Positions 29,881 through 40,981 of a DNA stretch of 64,000 nucleotides are shown one piece after another. Under the pieces are notes generated by a model. It was not told where the DNA came from. It saw only the letters and a list, made by a program, of their open reading frames with translations, and did no database searches. The position numbers and the translations under genes were made by a program. Each line of letters begins with the position of its first letter. Within the stretch, counting starts at the first letter, position 1. The DNA comes from Agriotes lineatus (Eukaryota > Arthropoda > Insecta > Coleoptera > Elateridae): NCBI GenBank assembly GCA_940337035.1, contig CALNHX010003269.1:90212-154211 (forward strand), given 5' to 3'.

Positions 29881-32601
29881 TTAATCACTATTTTCGTCAG
29901 AGACTACTAGATCTTGTGGTAGTCTTCGTTTTAGTCTACCATGTATGTTCATCTGGCACAAGTTATAGTAAATGACACCATCACAAGATCTCGCGTTTTG
30001 TAAAAACTTTTTAGCGGTTTCACGAATGAACTCGTTCACAGGTGATACTCCCAGCTCGTAGTGCAACTGGTTGTTACGAATATACCACGGCGCGTTCACT
30101 GCTATTCGTAAAACTTTGTTTTGAAATCTTTGTAGTTTATTGATGTTCGTTTGAGATGTAGTACACCAAACTGGACAGGCATAGAGAATTAATGGGCGTA
30201 GTAGCGTTTTGTACATTAAGATGGCGCATGCAGGCTTCAATGTTGACTTGCGATTAATCAAAGGATAAAGTTGTCTTAACCTATTGTTGCCCTGTAACAA
30301 TTTGTGATTGAGATGAAAGCTCCAGCTTAAGCGTGTGTCCAAGTAGACGCCGAGATACCTAACTGCCGAGTCCGTTGAATTCCATTGTATGGGATTGCCA
30401 TCAATGCTGATATTAGGCACTGTAGTTATTTTCCTTAAAGTAAAGATTTTAGTTTGACATTTCGTGGGGTTAGTTTGAATATTCCAACTTTTAAACCAGT
30501 TGGTAATCTTGTCTGCGGATTTTTGTAATTGATGCACTGCCTCTTGTATATCGGTATTTTGAGTGATTATTGCTGTGTCGTCTGCAAATGCGGCTATGGA
30601 TGCCGTGGTTGCTGGGGGATCGGATGTGTAGATGTTAAACAGCAGAGGTCCTAGTATGCTGCCTTGTGGAACTCCAGCATGCACTTGTTTAGTCTCAGAT
30701 ATGCACGAGTTGATCTTGACCGCAAAGGTTCTATCTTCTAGAAATGAGAAGATGGTTGCTAACAAATAGTTGGGAGCATTTATGTTAAGGAGCTTTTTCT
30801 TTAGGCCTTCGATCCACACCTTATCGAAGGCCTGAGCAACATCCAAAAAGAGGACTGTAGTGTAGCATTTGTTGTGGTATCCTCTTTCTATTATTTCAGT
30901 AATTCGCTGGAGCTGATGATAAGTTGAGTGCCCTCTCTTAAAGCCAAATTGGAATGGTGGTACTATGTTTTGGGTTTCCACGAATTCTAGTAATCTAGTG
31001 TAAATGATTTTTTCGAAGATTTTGGACAGTGTAGTAAGCAGGCTTATTGGCCGATAGTTCTTAATGTCCCCTTTGTTTTTCCCGGGCTTGGGAAACATAA
31101 GGATGTGGGCGTGTTTCCAATCACGGGGGAAGTACCCAGTGCGGAGGCATGCATTTAACGTTGAGGCTAGGTGTGCCAGGCATTTCTTGGTCAGGTGTTT
31201 TAAGATCGTGTTGGATATAAGATCATGGCCAGGTGATTTTCGCTTGGGCAGGGCAGTTATGACTTGGGCTATTTCCCTCGGAGATGTGGGGCGAATGTTT
31301 TCGGTTATAACTGGATGATGTCGTTCAATATGATTAATTATGTGGGAAGCGTGTGTAGGATTACAGATAGATAAAGGCGTGAAGACATGTTCTAGGTGTG
31401 TAGCAAAAGCTTCGGCTTTTTCGCTGTCTGTGTAGTAGGCGTCATTGCCATTGGTTATAGTGGGCAATTCTTCATGTTGCTTTAATATCCTTTTTGTGGT
31501 TTTCCACATACCTGGATCGCTAGGGCCGATACTTGCAATGTGTCTTCGATATGATTCCAGTTTGTATTCGTCGAGTTCCTTTTTGAGACGATGGGTAAGG
31601 CTGTTTAATAGCCTTTTCGTTTCTGGGTTTCTATTTCGTTGCCACTGGCGTCTGGTTTGGCTTCTTGTTTTAATGAGCTGTAGTATATGATTGGAAGGAT
31701 GGTTAATGTTTGAGAATATAGGTTTGGTAGAGGTTATAACTGATGACTTTACCGCAGTCACAATTGATGTGGTGATGTTAGTTACTGCGATATCTAAGTC
31801 TTTTTGAGTCTCGCAGATGTTCGGTTCTCGAAGGTTGTGGTCTAGGTTTTCTTGGAAAGAATTCCAGGCAATTGGTCCATTAATGAGACTTTGGGGAGGT
31901 GGTCTTATTTGTGGCGTGCTGTGGAAGGATGCTAGTACCGGTAAATGGTCGGAATTAAGTTCCATTATAACTCTCTGGTTGATCTGCTTCGAGAAGTTTT
32001 TCTGCAGGATGACATCTAGTATGTCTGGCAGGTGGTCTGTGCGGTAGGGGAAGTAAGTATACTCATCTGGGAGCAGGATTTGAAATGCATAAACAGTTGA
32101 ATAGTGGTCGAGTCTGGTACCTTCAGGATTGGTGGCTCGACAGCCCCATGTGATATGTTTACAATTAATATCTCCTATTACTAGTATCTGATCAGTTGTA
32201 TTGAATAGGATCTTTATGTCGTTTTCATTTAGTTTTTTATTTGGCTGCCTATATACGCTATAGATAGTTAAAGTGCTTTGATCACTTAGTTTGATTTTAG
32301 CTCCAACAGATTCGAGTGTAATGTTTGGGATTTCAGGAATGCATGAGTGTTCGATTTTTTTCTTGATAATGATAGCTACTCCTCCGGAAGCAATTCTGGA
32401 ATTTCGATCTTTACGATATACACTGTATCCTGGTATTTTGAGTGCGTCATTTTCGGATAAGTGAGTTTCGGAGAGGCATGCTATGTCAATATTGTACCTA
32501 GCCAAGAAAGCTATGAATACTGATTTTTGGTTAGCGATTCCGTTTGAATTCCAGTTGAGGATTGTTAAATTTTCTATTGCTCGTTGGGTCTTAGGGTCCA
32601 T
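29881..32601 (-). CDS. Jockey-like ORF2: endonuclease and reverse transcriptase
   Basis: The 906-aa protein is uninterrupted. Residues about 10-225 are an AP-like endonuclease with LTILNWNSNGI, LSETHLSE, VIGDINCKHITWGC and SDHLPVLASF. The reverse transcriptase spans about 450-740, with NYRPISLLTTLSKI, PFQFGFKRGHSTYHQL, LFLDVAQAFDKV, GVPQGSILGPLLFNIY and AFADDTAII (motif C near residue 670). The C-terminus carries the LYPLINRKS and LILYACPVWC blocks of Jockey-clade LINEs. It would nick the target and prime reverse transcription of its own mRNA. The start ATG overlaps the ORF1 stop by 11 nt (ATGGACCCTAA), so translation probably depends on termination-reinitiation. Confidence 0.9.
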   Translation of the reverse strand: MDPKTQRAIENLTILNWNSNGIANQKSVFIAFLARYNIDIACLSETHLSENDALKIPGYSVYRKDRNSRIASGGVAIIIKKKIEHSCIPEIPNITLESVGAKIKLSDQSTLTIYSVYRQPNKKLNENDIKILFNTTDQILVIGDINCKHITWGCRATNPEGTRLDHYSTVYAFQILLPDEYTYFPYRTDHLPDILDVILQKNFSKQINQRVIMELNSDHLPVLASFHSTPQIRPPPQSLINGPIAWNSFQENLDHNLREPNICETQKDLDIAVTNITTSIVTAVKSSVITSTKPIFSNINHPSNHILQLIKTRSQTRRQWQRNRNPETKRLLNSLTHRLKKELDEYKLESYRRHIASIGPSDPGMWKTTKRILKQHEELPTITNGNDAYYTDSEKAEAFATHLEHVFTPLSICNPTHASHIINHIERHHPVITENIRPTSPREIAQVITALPKRKSPGHDLISNTILKHLTKKCLAHLASTLNACLRTGYFPRDWKHAHILMFPKPGKNKGDIKNYRPISLLTTLSKIFEKIIYTRLLEFVETQNIVPPFQFGFKRGHSTYHQLQRITEIIERGYHNKCYTTVLFLDVAQAFDKVWIEGLKKKLLNINAPNYLLATIFSFLEDRTFAVKINSCISETKQVHAGVPQGSILGPLLFNIYTSDPPATTASIAAFADDTAIITQNTDIQEAVHQLQKSADKITNWFKSWNIQTNPTKCQTKIFTLRKITTVPNISIDGNPIQWNSTDSAVRYLGVYLDTRLSWSFHLNHKLLQGNNRLRQLYPLINRKSTLKPACAILMYKTLLRPLILYACPVWCTTSQTNINKLQRFQNKVLRIAVNAPWYIRNNQLHYELGVSPVNEFIRETAKKFLQNARSCDGVIYYNLCQMNIHGRLKRRLPQDLVVSDENSD

Positions 32602-33676
32602 TGAACAGTAGGGGTAATAAGGTGGTTGTAAGGAATGATTTGATTTGTGGAAGGTAGGGTGTTATTAATTCTAAAATGATTTTGATAATATTTGTAGATT
32701 CTGTTGATTGAGCTGGTATTGACGTTGATGAAATAGGGTTGGCGTTTAGGGTGTTTTTAATCTTGTCAGCATATGAATATATCGGATTAACACGTGAGCT
32801 ATTGGTGATTGGCCTATTTTTAACAAGTTTCTGCTGGAGTTCAATGTGGTGGGTACAACCGCGATAACTTGCCGGGTGGTCACCGCCGCAATTTGCGCAT
32901 GTCGGCTTAGTATTAGTCTGCTTAGTACACTCATTATGTTTATGGTTCCCTGCACATTTTACACATCTGTAAGAAAGGGCGCAGTAGTTTTTTGTGTGGC
33001 CATATCGCTGGCATCGATGACATTGCGGTATGCTAGTTGGTTTCTTTCTCATCTCTACGGTCACTATCGAATGATACATTGATTTTAAAGTAAAAATTTT
33101 TTTCCCCTCATCATTGTTGGTTAAATCAACAGCGCACACTGGAAGTGGTTTTTTATCTTTAGTTAGTAGTCTAGTTACATTGATGACAGGCAAAATTTTT
33201 AGTTCTTCTTTTATTTCGGCAGCAGTGAGTGATAGCGGCACATTTTTTATTACCACCGACAGTGGTTTTTGATTTGGGTTTTGGAATGTGTGAAACTGAA
33301 TTCCATTTTCGGTGTAAAATTTAGTTAAAGTCCGATAATCGTTTTCATTTGAAAGATTAATTCGAAGCGTATTTGTGTTGCACATTGTAGTAAACGTGCC
33401 GGTTATCATTTTTCCGATATCTGCCACTAGACTCTTGTGGTTTATGGCATTGTGCAAATATATTGGTGGAATTTTAGGTTTATTAATATTCGAAACAGGT
33501 TCAGTGGTTGGTTTATTTGCTTCTTCTGTGTTAATGCCACTGTCATTTTGTGGAGGCAAATAAAATTTATTTTTCGTGATTAGTTCTTCGGTGGTCCACA
33601 TATATCGTTTTTGTACCTCGTTTAAAGGTGGTGTTAATTCGTCGCTTTTGCGCTTATTTGGCGCTTTTTGATCCAT
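32591..33676 (-). CDS. Jockey-like ORF1: gag-like nucleic-acid-binding protein
   Basis: The 361-aa protein starts MDQKAPNKRKSDELTPPLNE. A central region (about 90-200) fits an RRM/PRE_C2HC-type domain with VVIKNVPLSLTAAEIKEEL. Three CCHC zinc knuckles follow at about 215-275: CHRCQRYGHTKNYC, CVKCAGNHKHNEC and CANCGGDHPASYRGC. The tail is hydrophobic. It coats LINE RNA to form the transposition particle. The frame is complete and its stop overlaps the ORF2 start. Jockey-2 has a homologous protein at 43713-44813 with a premature stop. Confidence 0.9.
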   Translation of the reverse strand: MDQKAPNKRKSDELTPPLNEVQKRYMWTTEELITKNKFYLPPQNDSGINTEEANKPTTEPVSNINKPKIPPIYLHNAINHKSLVADIGKMITGTFTTMCNTNTLRINLSNENDYRTLTKFYTENGIQFHTFQNPNQKPLSVVIKNVPLSLTAAEIKEELKILPVINVTRLLTKDKKPLPVCAVDLTNNDEGKKIFTLKSMYHSIVTVEMRKKPTSIPQCHRCQRYGHTKNYCALSYRCVKCAGNHKHNECTKQTNTKPTCANCGGDHPASYRGCTHHIELQQKLVKNRPITNSSRVNPIYSYADKIKNTLNANPISSTSIPAQSTESTNIIKIILELITPYLPQIKSFLTTTLLPLLFNGP

Positions 33677-33840
33677 TTTGTAACCATTGGTTGATATAAC
33701 GATATTTTATAAAGTTAGATAGTATTATGAAAATTTACTCACAAAGCAGGCTATTAAGATAGCTTTAAGGTCAGCTGTGTTGCACTGATAGCGGAGCGCA
33801 CACGTAGTGCCCGCACCGTTTCACTGCTCGCAACGAACTC

Positions 33841-35180
33841 ATGTATTATCTATCAAATATAGCTGCAACCATGGCACTTATGGCACCTGATCTGCTTCCA
33901 GCATACCACCAATTCACAATTTGCACTGATTTTTGAAAAAATTATAATTCTAGTTTATTTCATTATTAGGTTTTCTGACGTTAAATGAGAAAAATGATGG
34001 CATAAATGGATGCAGAATTGTTTGCTCTACAAAAAACCTATTTACAAGTTTGCTCTAAAATAATTAGGGAAGCAAATATTGTCATATGAAAAAATTACCA
34101 TTGAAATCCCTATGGTGCGTAAAGCATTTCTACACCCTGTATACCAAAATTCGAATTACAAAAGGATATTTCTATTAACGTATATAGTTAGAATTTATAT
34201 ATGAAAATGGAAAATACAATATAAAATTAGTGGGATATTACACTTCATAAAAACAGAACGAGATATATGTGTAAATCTATTATTAATTGACAAGCAATGC
34301 AGTGAAACAAATGTCTCATTTAAAAAAACAAAAAAGACCGTTTTTCAAATAGAACGAGTATTAAATAAAAACTGTACCCAGACCTGGAAGGTGTCAAAGT
34401 GGTTGCCTAACCGATCGACGTTTTAAGGCGCAGAGGGTCGCAGCTCCGTTTGGCTGCTGAAACATTTTTATTTAATACGCGTTCTATTTGAAAAACGGCC
34501 TTTTTGTGATTTCTCGAAAATCAGAAGTGTCACGTGACTGAAATTCGGTTCCTGAGCTGACATGACCATTCCAAACATATAACTTTCATAACTTTTTTCT
34601 CTATCTCTTACGGTTTGGCTGCTGAAACAGCGTCCCGGACGGACGGACAGACAAGTCTATTAGATAAAGGATGATAATGAAGGTGGATCACAATATTGTC
34701 TTATTAAAAATTTATCAAGGATTGTTACTCATCAGTTATCAACTCATTGACGAAAAGTTTCTGTGATGGTTTCTTGATGAAAATTTCTAGTTTAAAATGT
34801 TTGGCATTATATAAAGAATATGATTGTAAAAATGTTCGAGAAATATTGCCAACTACTGAACCGTAACTGCATAAATTTGTTGATATATATAGTTATGATA
34901 CAACTACTCTATTTGTTATAGTGGTTAAATAAAAATAAAAATAATGATAAATTTGGAAGATCAATACAACCAAATGTTGAGGGGTTTTAAATAACATGGG
35001 TATTAATTTTAAAATAATTGAGAAATATTAAAATTGAGACAATTATTAATGTAGATGTGACAATAAAATAGAAATTGAATATTTAATTTTGATGGTAGAG
35101 GTCAACCATGATAAAAAGTGTAAACCAAGGTTATATTGACAATTATGCTTGCTTTAATAATAAGGGATTGTAACATGTAA
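33841..35180. other. Non-coding AT-rich stretch with one hairpin
   Basis: No coding content recognised. It holds the 34326-34510 hairpin, and CGGACGGACGGACAGAC around 34630-34655, a motif type also seen at about 49000. Confidence 0.5.
34326..34510. repeat. Hairpin MITE-like element, ~185 bp
   Basis: AAAAAAGACCGTTTTTCAAA with the following ATAGAACGAGTATTAAATA is mirrored by TTTAATACGCGTTCTATTTG and AAAAACGGCC at the right. The loop contains GGTCGCAGCTCCG. No duplication of flanking bases was identified. Confidence 0.65.
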
Positions 35181-35182
35181 TA

Positions 35183-36105
35183 CAAGGTGGCGCAAAAGTC
35201 CTCACTCGATTTCCTAAGGCAGTAACTTTGTTTGTAAATGAAAAGAATTGGTTGTGTTTGTTGATTATGTTTATTTAGACGTTTAATTTTTTTTCCATTA
35301 AGTCTCGAAGACAATATCTGTCAAGTGGACACCGCCAGAGTTGATGAAAATTCGGGCTCGTTTCACAGCATTTTTCATGAATTTTCTCAAAACTTCTGGC
35401 GATAAATTCTCCACTTCTAATCAGATGTTTTCCTTTAGGGCCGCGAAGGTCTGTGGCTTGTTCGTATAGACCCGTGACTTCAGAAAACCCCAAAGAAAGA
35501 AGTCTGGAACGGTCAAATCGGCCGATCTTGCGGGCCAGTGCAGTTCTCCAAAACGAGAGATGAAGCGGTCGGGAAAAGCTTGCTTCAGAATATCCACTGT
35601 CGTTCATGCTGTGTGTGCGGTTGCACTTGTAAGAGAACATCTTTAAGTCTTTTACCAAAATTCGCTGTAAAGACCGTCTGCCGATGCCCAAGTGCGTGGC
35701 CCGTCGTCTGGTGGATGTTTGAGGGCCCTCTTGGACATCTGCAGTCACAGCAGCGATATTCTCGACCGAACGGCTACTCCGGGGCCGACCACGTCTGAAA
35801 CTGTCCCGTATTGAGCCAGTCTCCTCGAGGCGAGTGGCTAAACGCCAAAGTGTTTGAACATTTGATGCCACACGACCAGGGAATCGACAACAAATTTTAC
35901 GTGGAACCAAAAGCACTGACCGATTATTTGTCAAAAACATTGGCACAAATTATTTCGCGTTCTTGAAGAGTATAGCGATCCATGATTTGTCTATGTGTAT
36001 TCTGCTTCTGTTTGCTTCACGAATGTCAAAGTCGCGATGACATAAGATGCCATTTGCAAAAATGAGAGCATGTTCCGATAGGGTGATTACTTTTGCGCCA
36101 CCTGT
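35183..36105 (-). mobile_element. Mariner/Tc1-like element, internally deleted
   Basis: The left end AAGGTGGCGCAAAAGT and the right end ACTTTTGCGCCACCT are inverted copies, with TA next to both (35181-35182 and 36106-36107). A broken transposase lies between them on the minus strand. Confidence 0.75.
35278..35946 (-). pseudogene. Mariner/Tc1-like transposase lacking the catalytic core
   Basis: The N-terminal part on the minus strand keeps a paired-like helix-turn-helix region with NRSVLLVPRKICCRFPGRV, ETGSIRDSFRRGRPRSSRS and TSTRRRATHLGIGRRSLQRI. After LKDLKMF-type sequence the frame degenerates. The remaining part is the C-terminal region read in a shifted frame: neighbouring frame readings give a SDFFLWGFLKSRVY-type third catalytic region near 35480-35520. 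The first two catalytic Asp blocks are deleted. Non-functional. Confidence 0.7.
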
Positions 36106-36107
36106 TA

Positions 36108-37320
36108 GTTAGGACATTTTATATTTTAAAAGGGCAGTAATAATAGTAACCATCAGAGATAAGTTTTTTTACCAGTCAGAATAACAACTGATAGAAAAAT
36201 GTACATAGAAATTTGAAACAACTCTTTTTACTAATAAAAACTTGGAAATTATGGCTTATTTTGTATAATTGTTTGGTAAAATATGAAAATATAACATTGA
36301 AATAATAATACATTACAATCGGTGAAGAGATTGTGCAATACAGTTAATAAAATATAAAAAACAAGAAGAATTGGATAGATTTGGATTTAATGGTTCATGT
36401 AAGATATAATTAATATTCATTGGTGACATTGGTGGTTGTTTGGAAGACGGACTGATCGTTTAGAGGGAAGTTTATGGGAGTATTTACTTGATTTGGACAG
36501 TTTCTGTGGGTAGTGCTGGATCCAAAGTACTAACTGAAGAAGAAAGAGGATTAGTTTGGAATCATCTACAATACTAAAACTTACCAGAAGTCTATTGGCG
36601 TGGCAGTAATATTAATGAAAGGAGCAGGATCAGATTCTACGGACAGTTGGAGTTTTGACAGGGTAGATGTGGTTTCAGGGGTGACAGAGCGATGTAGTTT
36701 TGGCTATTGGAGGAGTAAGCTGTCGTAGTTGCTGACTGTTAGCATTTGGAGCTGTGGACATTGGGAACTGTCATATTTGGATAATTGCAGTGACAACTTG
36801 AGAAGTGGTCAGGTTTGTTTTAGTTAATTAATATAAAAGCAGGTTAAATAACAAACAATAAAAAGAAAGAGTGAAATAAACAGAATACAGTACTTACTTT
36901 GGTGAATTGATTAATTGAAGTGTTATTGTAAAGAATATATAAATATAAATATAAAAGCACAACTAAGAGTTGAATTTCAATTAATAGATAACTAGATTGG
37001 CAAACCCGACCCTGAGTGTCTCAATATTAATATTTAGTTAAAAGTAAAATTGATTTGAACAGAAATAATTGGGCAAATACTAAATAAAGTAAGCATATTA
37101 AGCATTGAGTCATTGCATAAGTAATAGCTAGTCAAAAGTGGAGCTATCACTACAATATGTTGATTTTGAGTCGATGCTTTTACCGCTTCAATACTGTTAG
37201 CAAAACAGTAATAAACCGTTTTCTCAAACAGCTTAAATGCCCACACCTTATAGTTTTGCACATAATATCAAATGCCCTTACGACGACTCACTTTCAAAGT
37301 TTGAATATTATCAAGGTTCT
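36108..37320. other. AT-rich non-coding stretch
   Basis: No protein frame, terminal repeat or tandem structure was recognised. A guanine-rich island at about 36430-36800 has no coding sense. Confidence 0.4.
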
Positions 37321-38855
37321 GATTGTGCTAAAGTTTTTGTCAGCAAATGGAGGCTGAAAAGAAAATTTATGTAAATCACCTGAAACATACAATAGTCCCA
37401 ATAAATAATCTCATCGAAAATAAAAAACTAGTCCACAAAATAGCAGCAAACTGTCGTATATGTAAAAAACCGTTTCTCAGAAATAAAGAGAGGGTGAAAA
37501 ATCATTGTCACCTGACATGTACTTCCGTGGATCTGCTCATAGTATATGTAATATAAATTTTAAACTCTCGAATTGTATTCCTATATTTTTGCACAATTTG
37601 TCAAATTATGATGCACATTTATTTATAAAATCTTTGTGTTTAGATGAAAGGAAAATTGATGTGATAGCTGCAAACACGTTTTTATGAAATTGAGATTTTT
37701 AGATTGCTTTAGATTTATGCCTACGAGTTTGGAAAAGTTAACTAAAAATTTGGGAGCAAAAAAATGTACAGAAATAAAGAAATACTTTTTTTAAAGTTTA
37801 GCTTAATTTTACAAAAGGGTGTATTTCCCTATTCTTACGTTGACAGCATGGAACGGTTAGATATTAGATGATACGAAACTACCCACGTGTGAACAATTTT
37901 ATAACGACTTAATTAACAGTGAAATATCGAAATCCGATTATGAACGTGCAACGATGGTGTGGGGCGTTTTCAAATGTAAAACATTAGGTTATTATTTGGA
38001 TATATATTTGAAATCCGATGTGTTTGTTGTTGCTAGCAGACGTTTTCAAAAACTTTCGATATGTTTGCATGGAAGCTTATAAACTAGATCCATGCCATTT
38101 TTATACCGCACCTGTTTTTAGCTGGAATGCGATGTTAAAATATACTGAAATAGAACTAGAATTACTAAACGATGTAGATATGCTGTATTTTTTCCAGAAA
38201 GGAATTCGTGGTGGACTATGTCAGTGTAGTAAAAGAGCAGTATCAGTTAAGGCTAATAACCCATTTATGTCGACCTTTAACCTTAACAAACGAACTTCTT
38301 ATCTAACATATCTTGATGCTACAAATTTTTATGAAGCTTGCTTATCTATGTATCTACCAACGGGTGGATTTCAATGGTTATCCAATTTTGAAATTCAAAA
38401 TTTTAACATTAATGAAATTCTAAAGACTTCTAATCGTGGATATGTTTTGGAAGTTGATTTAGCTTATCCTGAATCATTACACGATCTTCATAACGAATTT
38501 TCTCTTATTCCTGAAAGTATATCTCCACCAAACTCTAAATACGCTAAGATAATCGCAAAATTAAATTCGAAAGAAAAATACATTATACACTACCAAAATC
38601 TACAACAATGGTGGAATTCCGGTTTGAAATTTAAAAAACCCTATGGCAACTTATCATTCTCACAATCTCACTGGTTCAAACGTATGTTGATTTAAATACC
38701 GTAAGAAGGAATCGGGTTGTTAACGAATTCGAGAAAACGTTTTACGTGAATAACGCTGTATTAGGAAAAACTATGGAGAATGTAGATAAAGATTTCCGAT
38801 GGGTCGAGTCACGGTAAAGGTTTAAATAATTATAAAATAAGTATATTAGTTGGAC

Positions 38856-40456
38856 TTATTTTCCCAGTAATAAAACTTTGGGTACAAATAAACATTACCA
38901 TAAAAGTCAGTAAAAAATTAGGCTGGCTGATCTCCGGATATGGAAAATGAGTCTGGCAGGGCATACATGAGAAAAAATATGTGATTTCAGGGCACTTATT
39001 TTCTCAGTTCTAAAATTTTGTCAGTTGATAATATTCATTATAACCATATTATATGTAATACTTACTATATTGCTAGCGGCTATCAATGGGAAACTCACCA
39101 AGGAAGTGAGACAGACAACCAACTCTTCAATGTATAATGGTGAGCTGTGCGCAAGGGCGGCGGCGTCGTCCGCCCAATGGGGAAGTGGTCAAGTTTAAAA
39201 TTCGCTTCTAAAGGCGGAGTTCGAATTCTCACGAATGCGCACGAGACGCGTTATACTCTAAGTGAAACTATGTCGGCGCCGTAATGTTTTCGGGCGTTCA
39301 GAGGCCCTACTAGCGATATATATATAATACGTATAGGATTATAACAAAATAAATAATAACAGTCTGGCTGCCATTGTTAGTAAGAAAAAATTTCGTTTGG
39401 TCTTCTATTACCTCTGTGTACAACGTAAATATCTGAATTGTCGTAATCGCATACAAATGTCATTTTTTTAAATGTGAAAAAACTGAGTTTTTGCCTGCGG
39501 TCTTCGTATAGCTACATTAATGATAAGAATATAAAACGAAATAAAATAAACAGTGTAGCCTAATAAGGCCTATACCTCATTTTGACAGGCCTTAATAACC
39601 GCTGGCCCTGAAGTGTAAAAAAAGTGGACATAATTTTTTCACTTCAACAAGTAATTCAAAGAAGTACAATCATAAAATAGACAACAAGTAATTGAAAAAA
39701 GTACAATCATAAAATAGAGGTAAGTACGGCATATGCACAGTAATAAATAATAGAAACGTTTTTTAATTGAATGTAAGTATTATTTACACTGTTTTTGTTA
39801 CATTTTTGCACTGTCTTGAAACATTTATGTCTCTTCGCTGACATAATTAAGGTATATATTGTAATGAAATAAGTAATTAACAACTTTTACTGGCCTGCTG
39901 GGGCTTCGGTGATTCCGAATGGTTACCACACTTTTTTTATATTTAATATTGTGATCGTATACTCTACCAAATTGTTAGTACATACTACGAAATGGAAACT
40001 GTCTTCCCTGTCTGAGCCCAGACGCCAAATGCACCGGTGCGGTCACTTATACATTACCAAGTTACGCTCCTTTATATGAGTCTGGCAGGACTTTCGTGAT
40101 CGACAATGATAACCAGACTATTTTTATTTATTATGTCGTAATGCATATTATCACCTGATACATTTTTAGGACTGGGAAAATAAGTCCAATTAGTGTACAT
40201 ACTTATTTTTTCTTTTTGAATGCCATGCCAGACTTACTTTCCATAGGTGCAGGTCAGCCAGACTAATTTTATACTGACTTTTATGCTAACGACAGTTAGT
40301 ACAACGAGTTTCATGACTGGGAAAATAAGTACCCCTAGGTCACTAACCTAACCTATCGATTCCATCGGAAATCAATAGCCAGACTTGCAAATCTTCAAAA
40401 AGCACCATTAACTAAACCAAAATAACTCAAAATACTGACTGGGAAAATAAGTACCG
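38856..40456. mobile_element. DNA element with ~190-bp inverted arms and repeated motif
   Basis: The left arm (38856-39050) and right arm (about 40141-40331) are imperfect inverse complements; both carry CATAAAAGTCAGTA and, in opposite orientation, CTGGCTGA. The motif ACTTATTTTCCCAGT or its inverse occurs five times (about 38858, 38996, 40170, 40316 and 40440), more at the right side. The interior has no transposase. It splits the polymerase pseudogene. Outer boundaries and target duplication were not resolved. Confidence 0.65.
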
Positions 40457-40981
40457 AAAAAAGTTCACTGCCTCCCCGACTATTATTACACGTTGGGAGA
40501 ATATAGGTTAAAAATTGGGAGCAGAATCGTTATTCTCCACACTGAATTTTAAAAACTTGACTATTATAAGTGACGACTTTGTAGCTATACAAATGGAGCA
40601 ACTTAAAGTGGTCCTCAATAAACCTATTTACATAGGTTTCTGTGTTCTAGACAAATTTATGATGTATCACTTTTATTACAATTTTATTAAAGAAAATATG
40701 CCTCGTTTGACGTACACCGATACTGACTCTTTAATTGTAGAACTATTTATGAACATATGTAAAAAAACCTAAAGTATTTTGATACATGCAACTATTAACC
40801 AAATAATTGTTTTGATATACCTAAAACAAAATCTTTTTTTAGTTATTAGTTTTATTAACCAGATCAACAATTATTACTTTGTTATACATGGCTGTTATAA
40901 TTAATATGCTTTTGTTTTAACTTTAATATCTTAGCTTAGAGGTAATACAATATGACTCCTCGATACTTATGGTAGGTTAGA

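Larger units (their letters stand above)
29668..33840 (-). mobile_element. Jockey-1: Jockey-like LINE with both ORFs open
   Basis: Minus-strand element with a poly(A) tail seen as an 18-T run at 29668-29685, ~180 bp of 3' UTR, ORF2, an overlapping ORF1 and a ~165-bp 5' leader. Flanks match as an imperfect target duplication: ATGATTATCT before the T run and ATGTATTATCT at 33841-33851. The near-intact coding region, poly(A) and duplication suggest a recent, possibly competent insertion. Confidence 0.85.
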
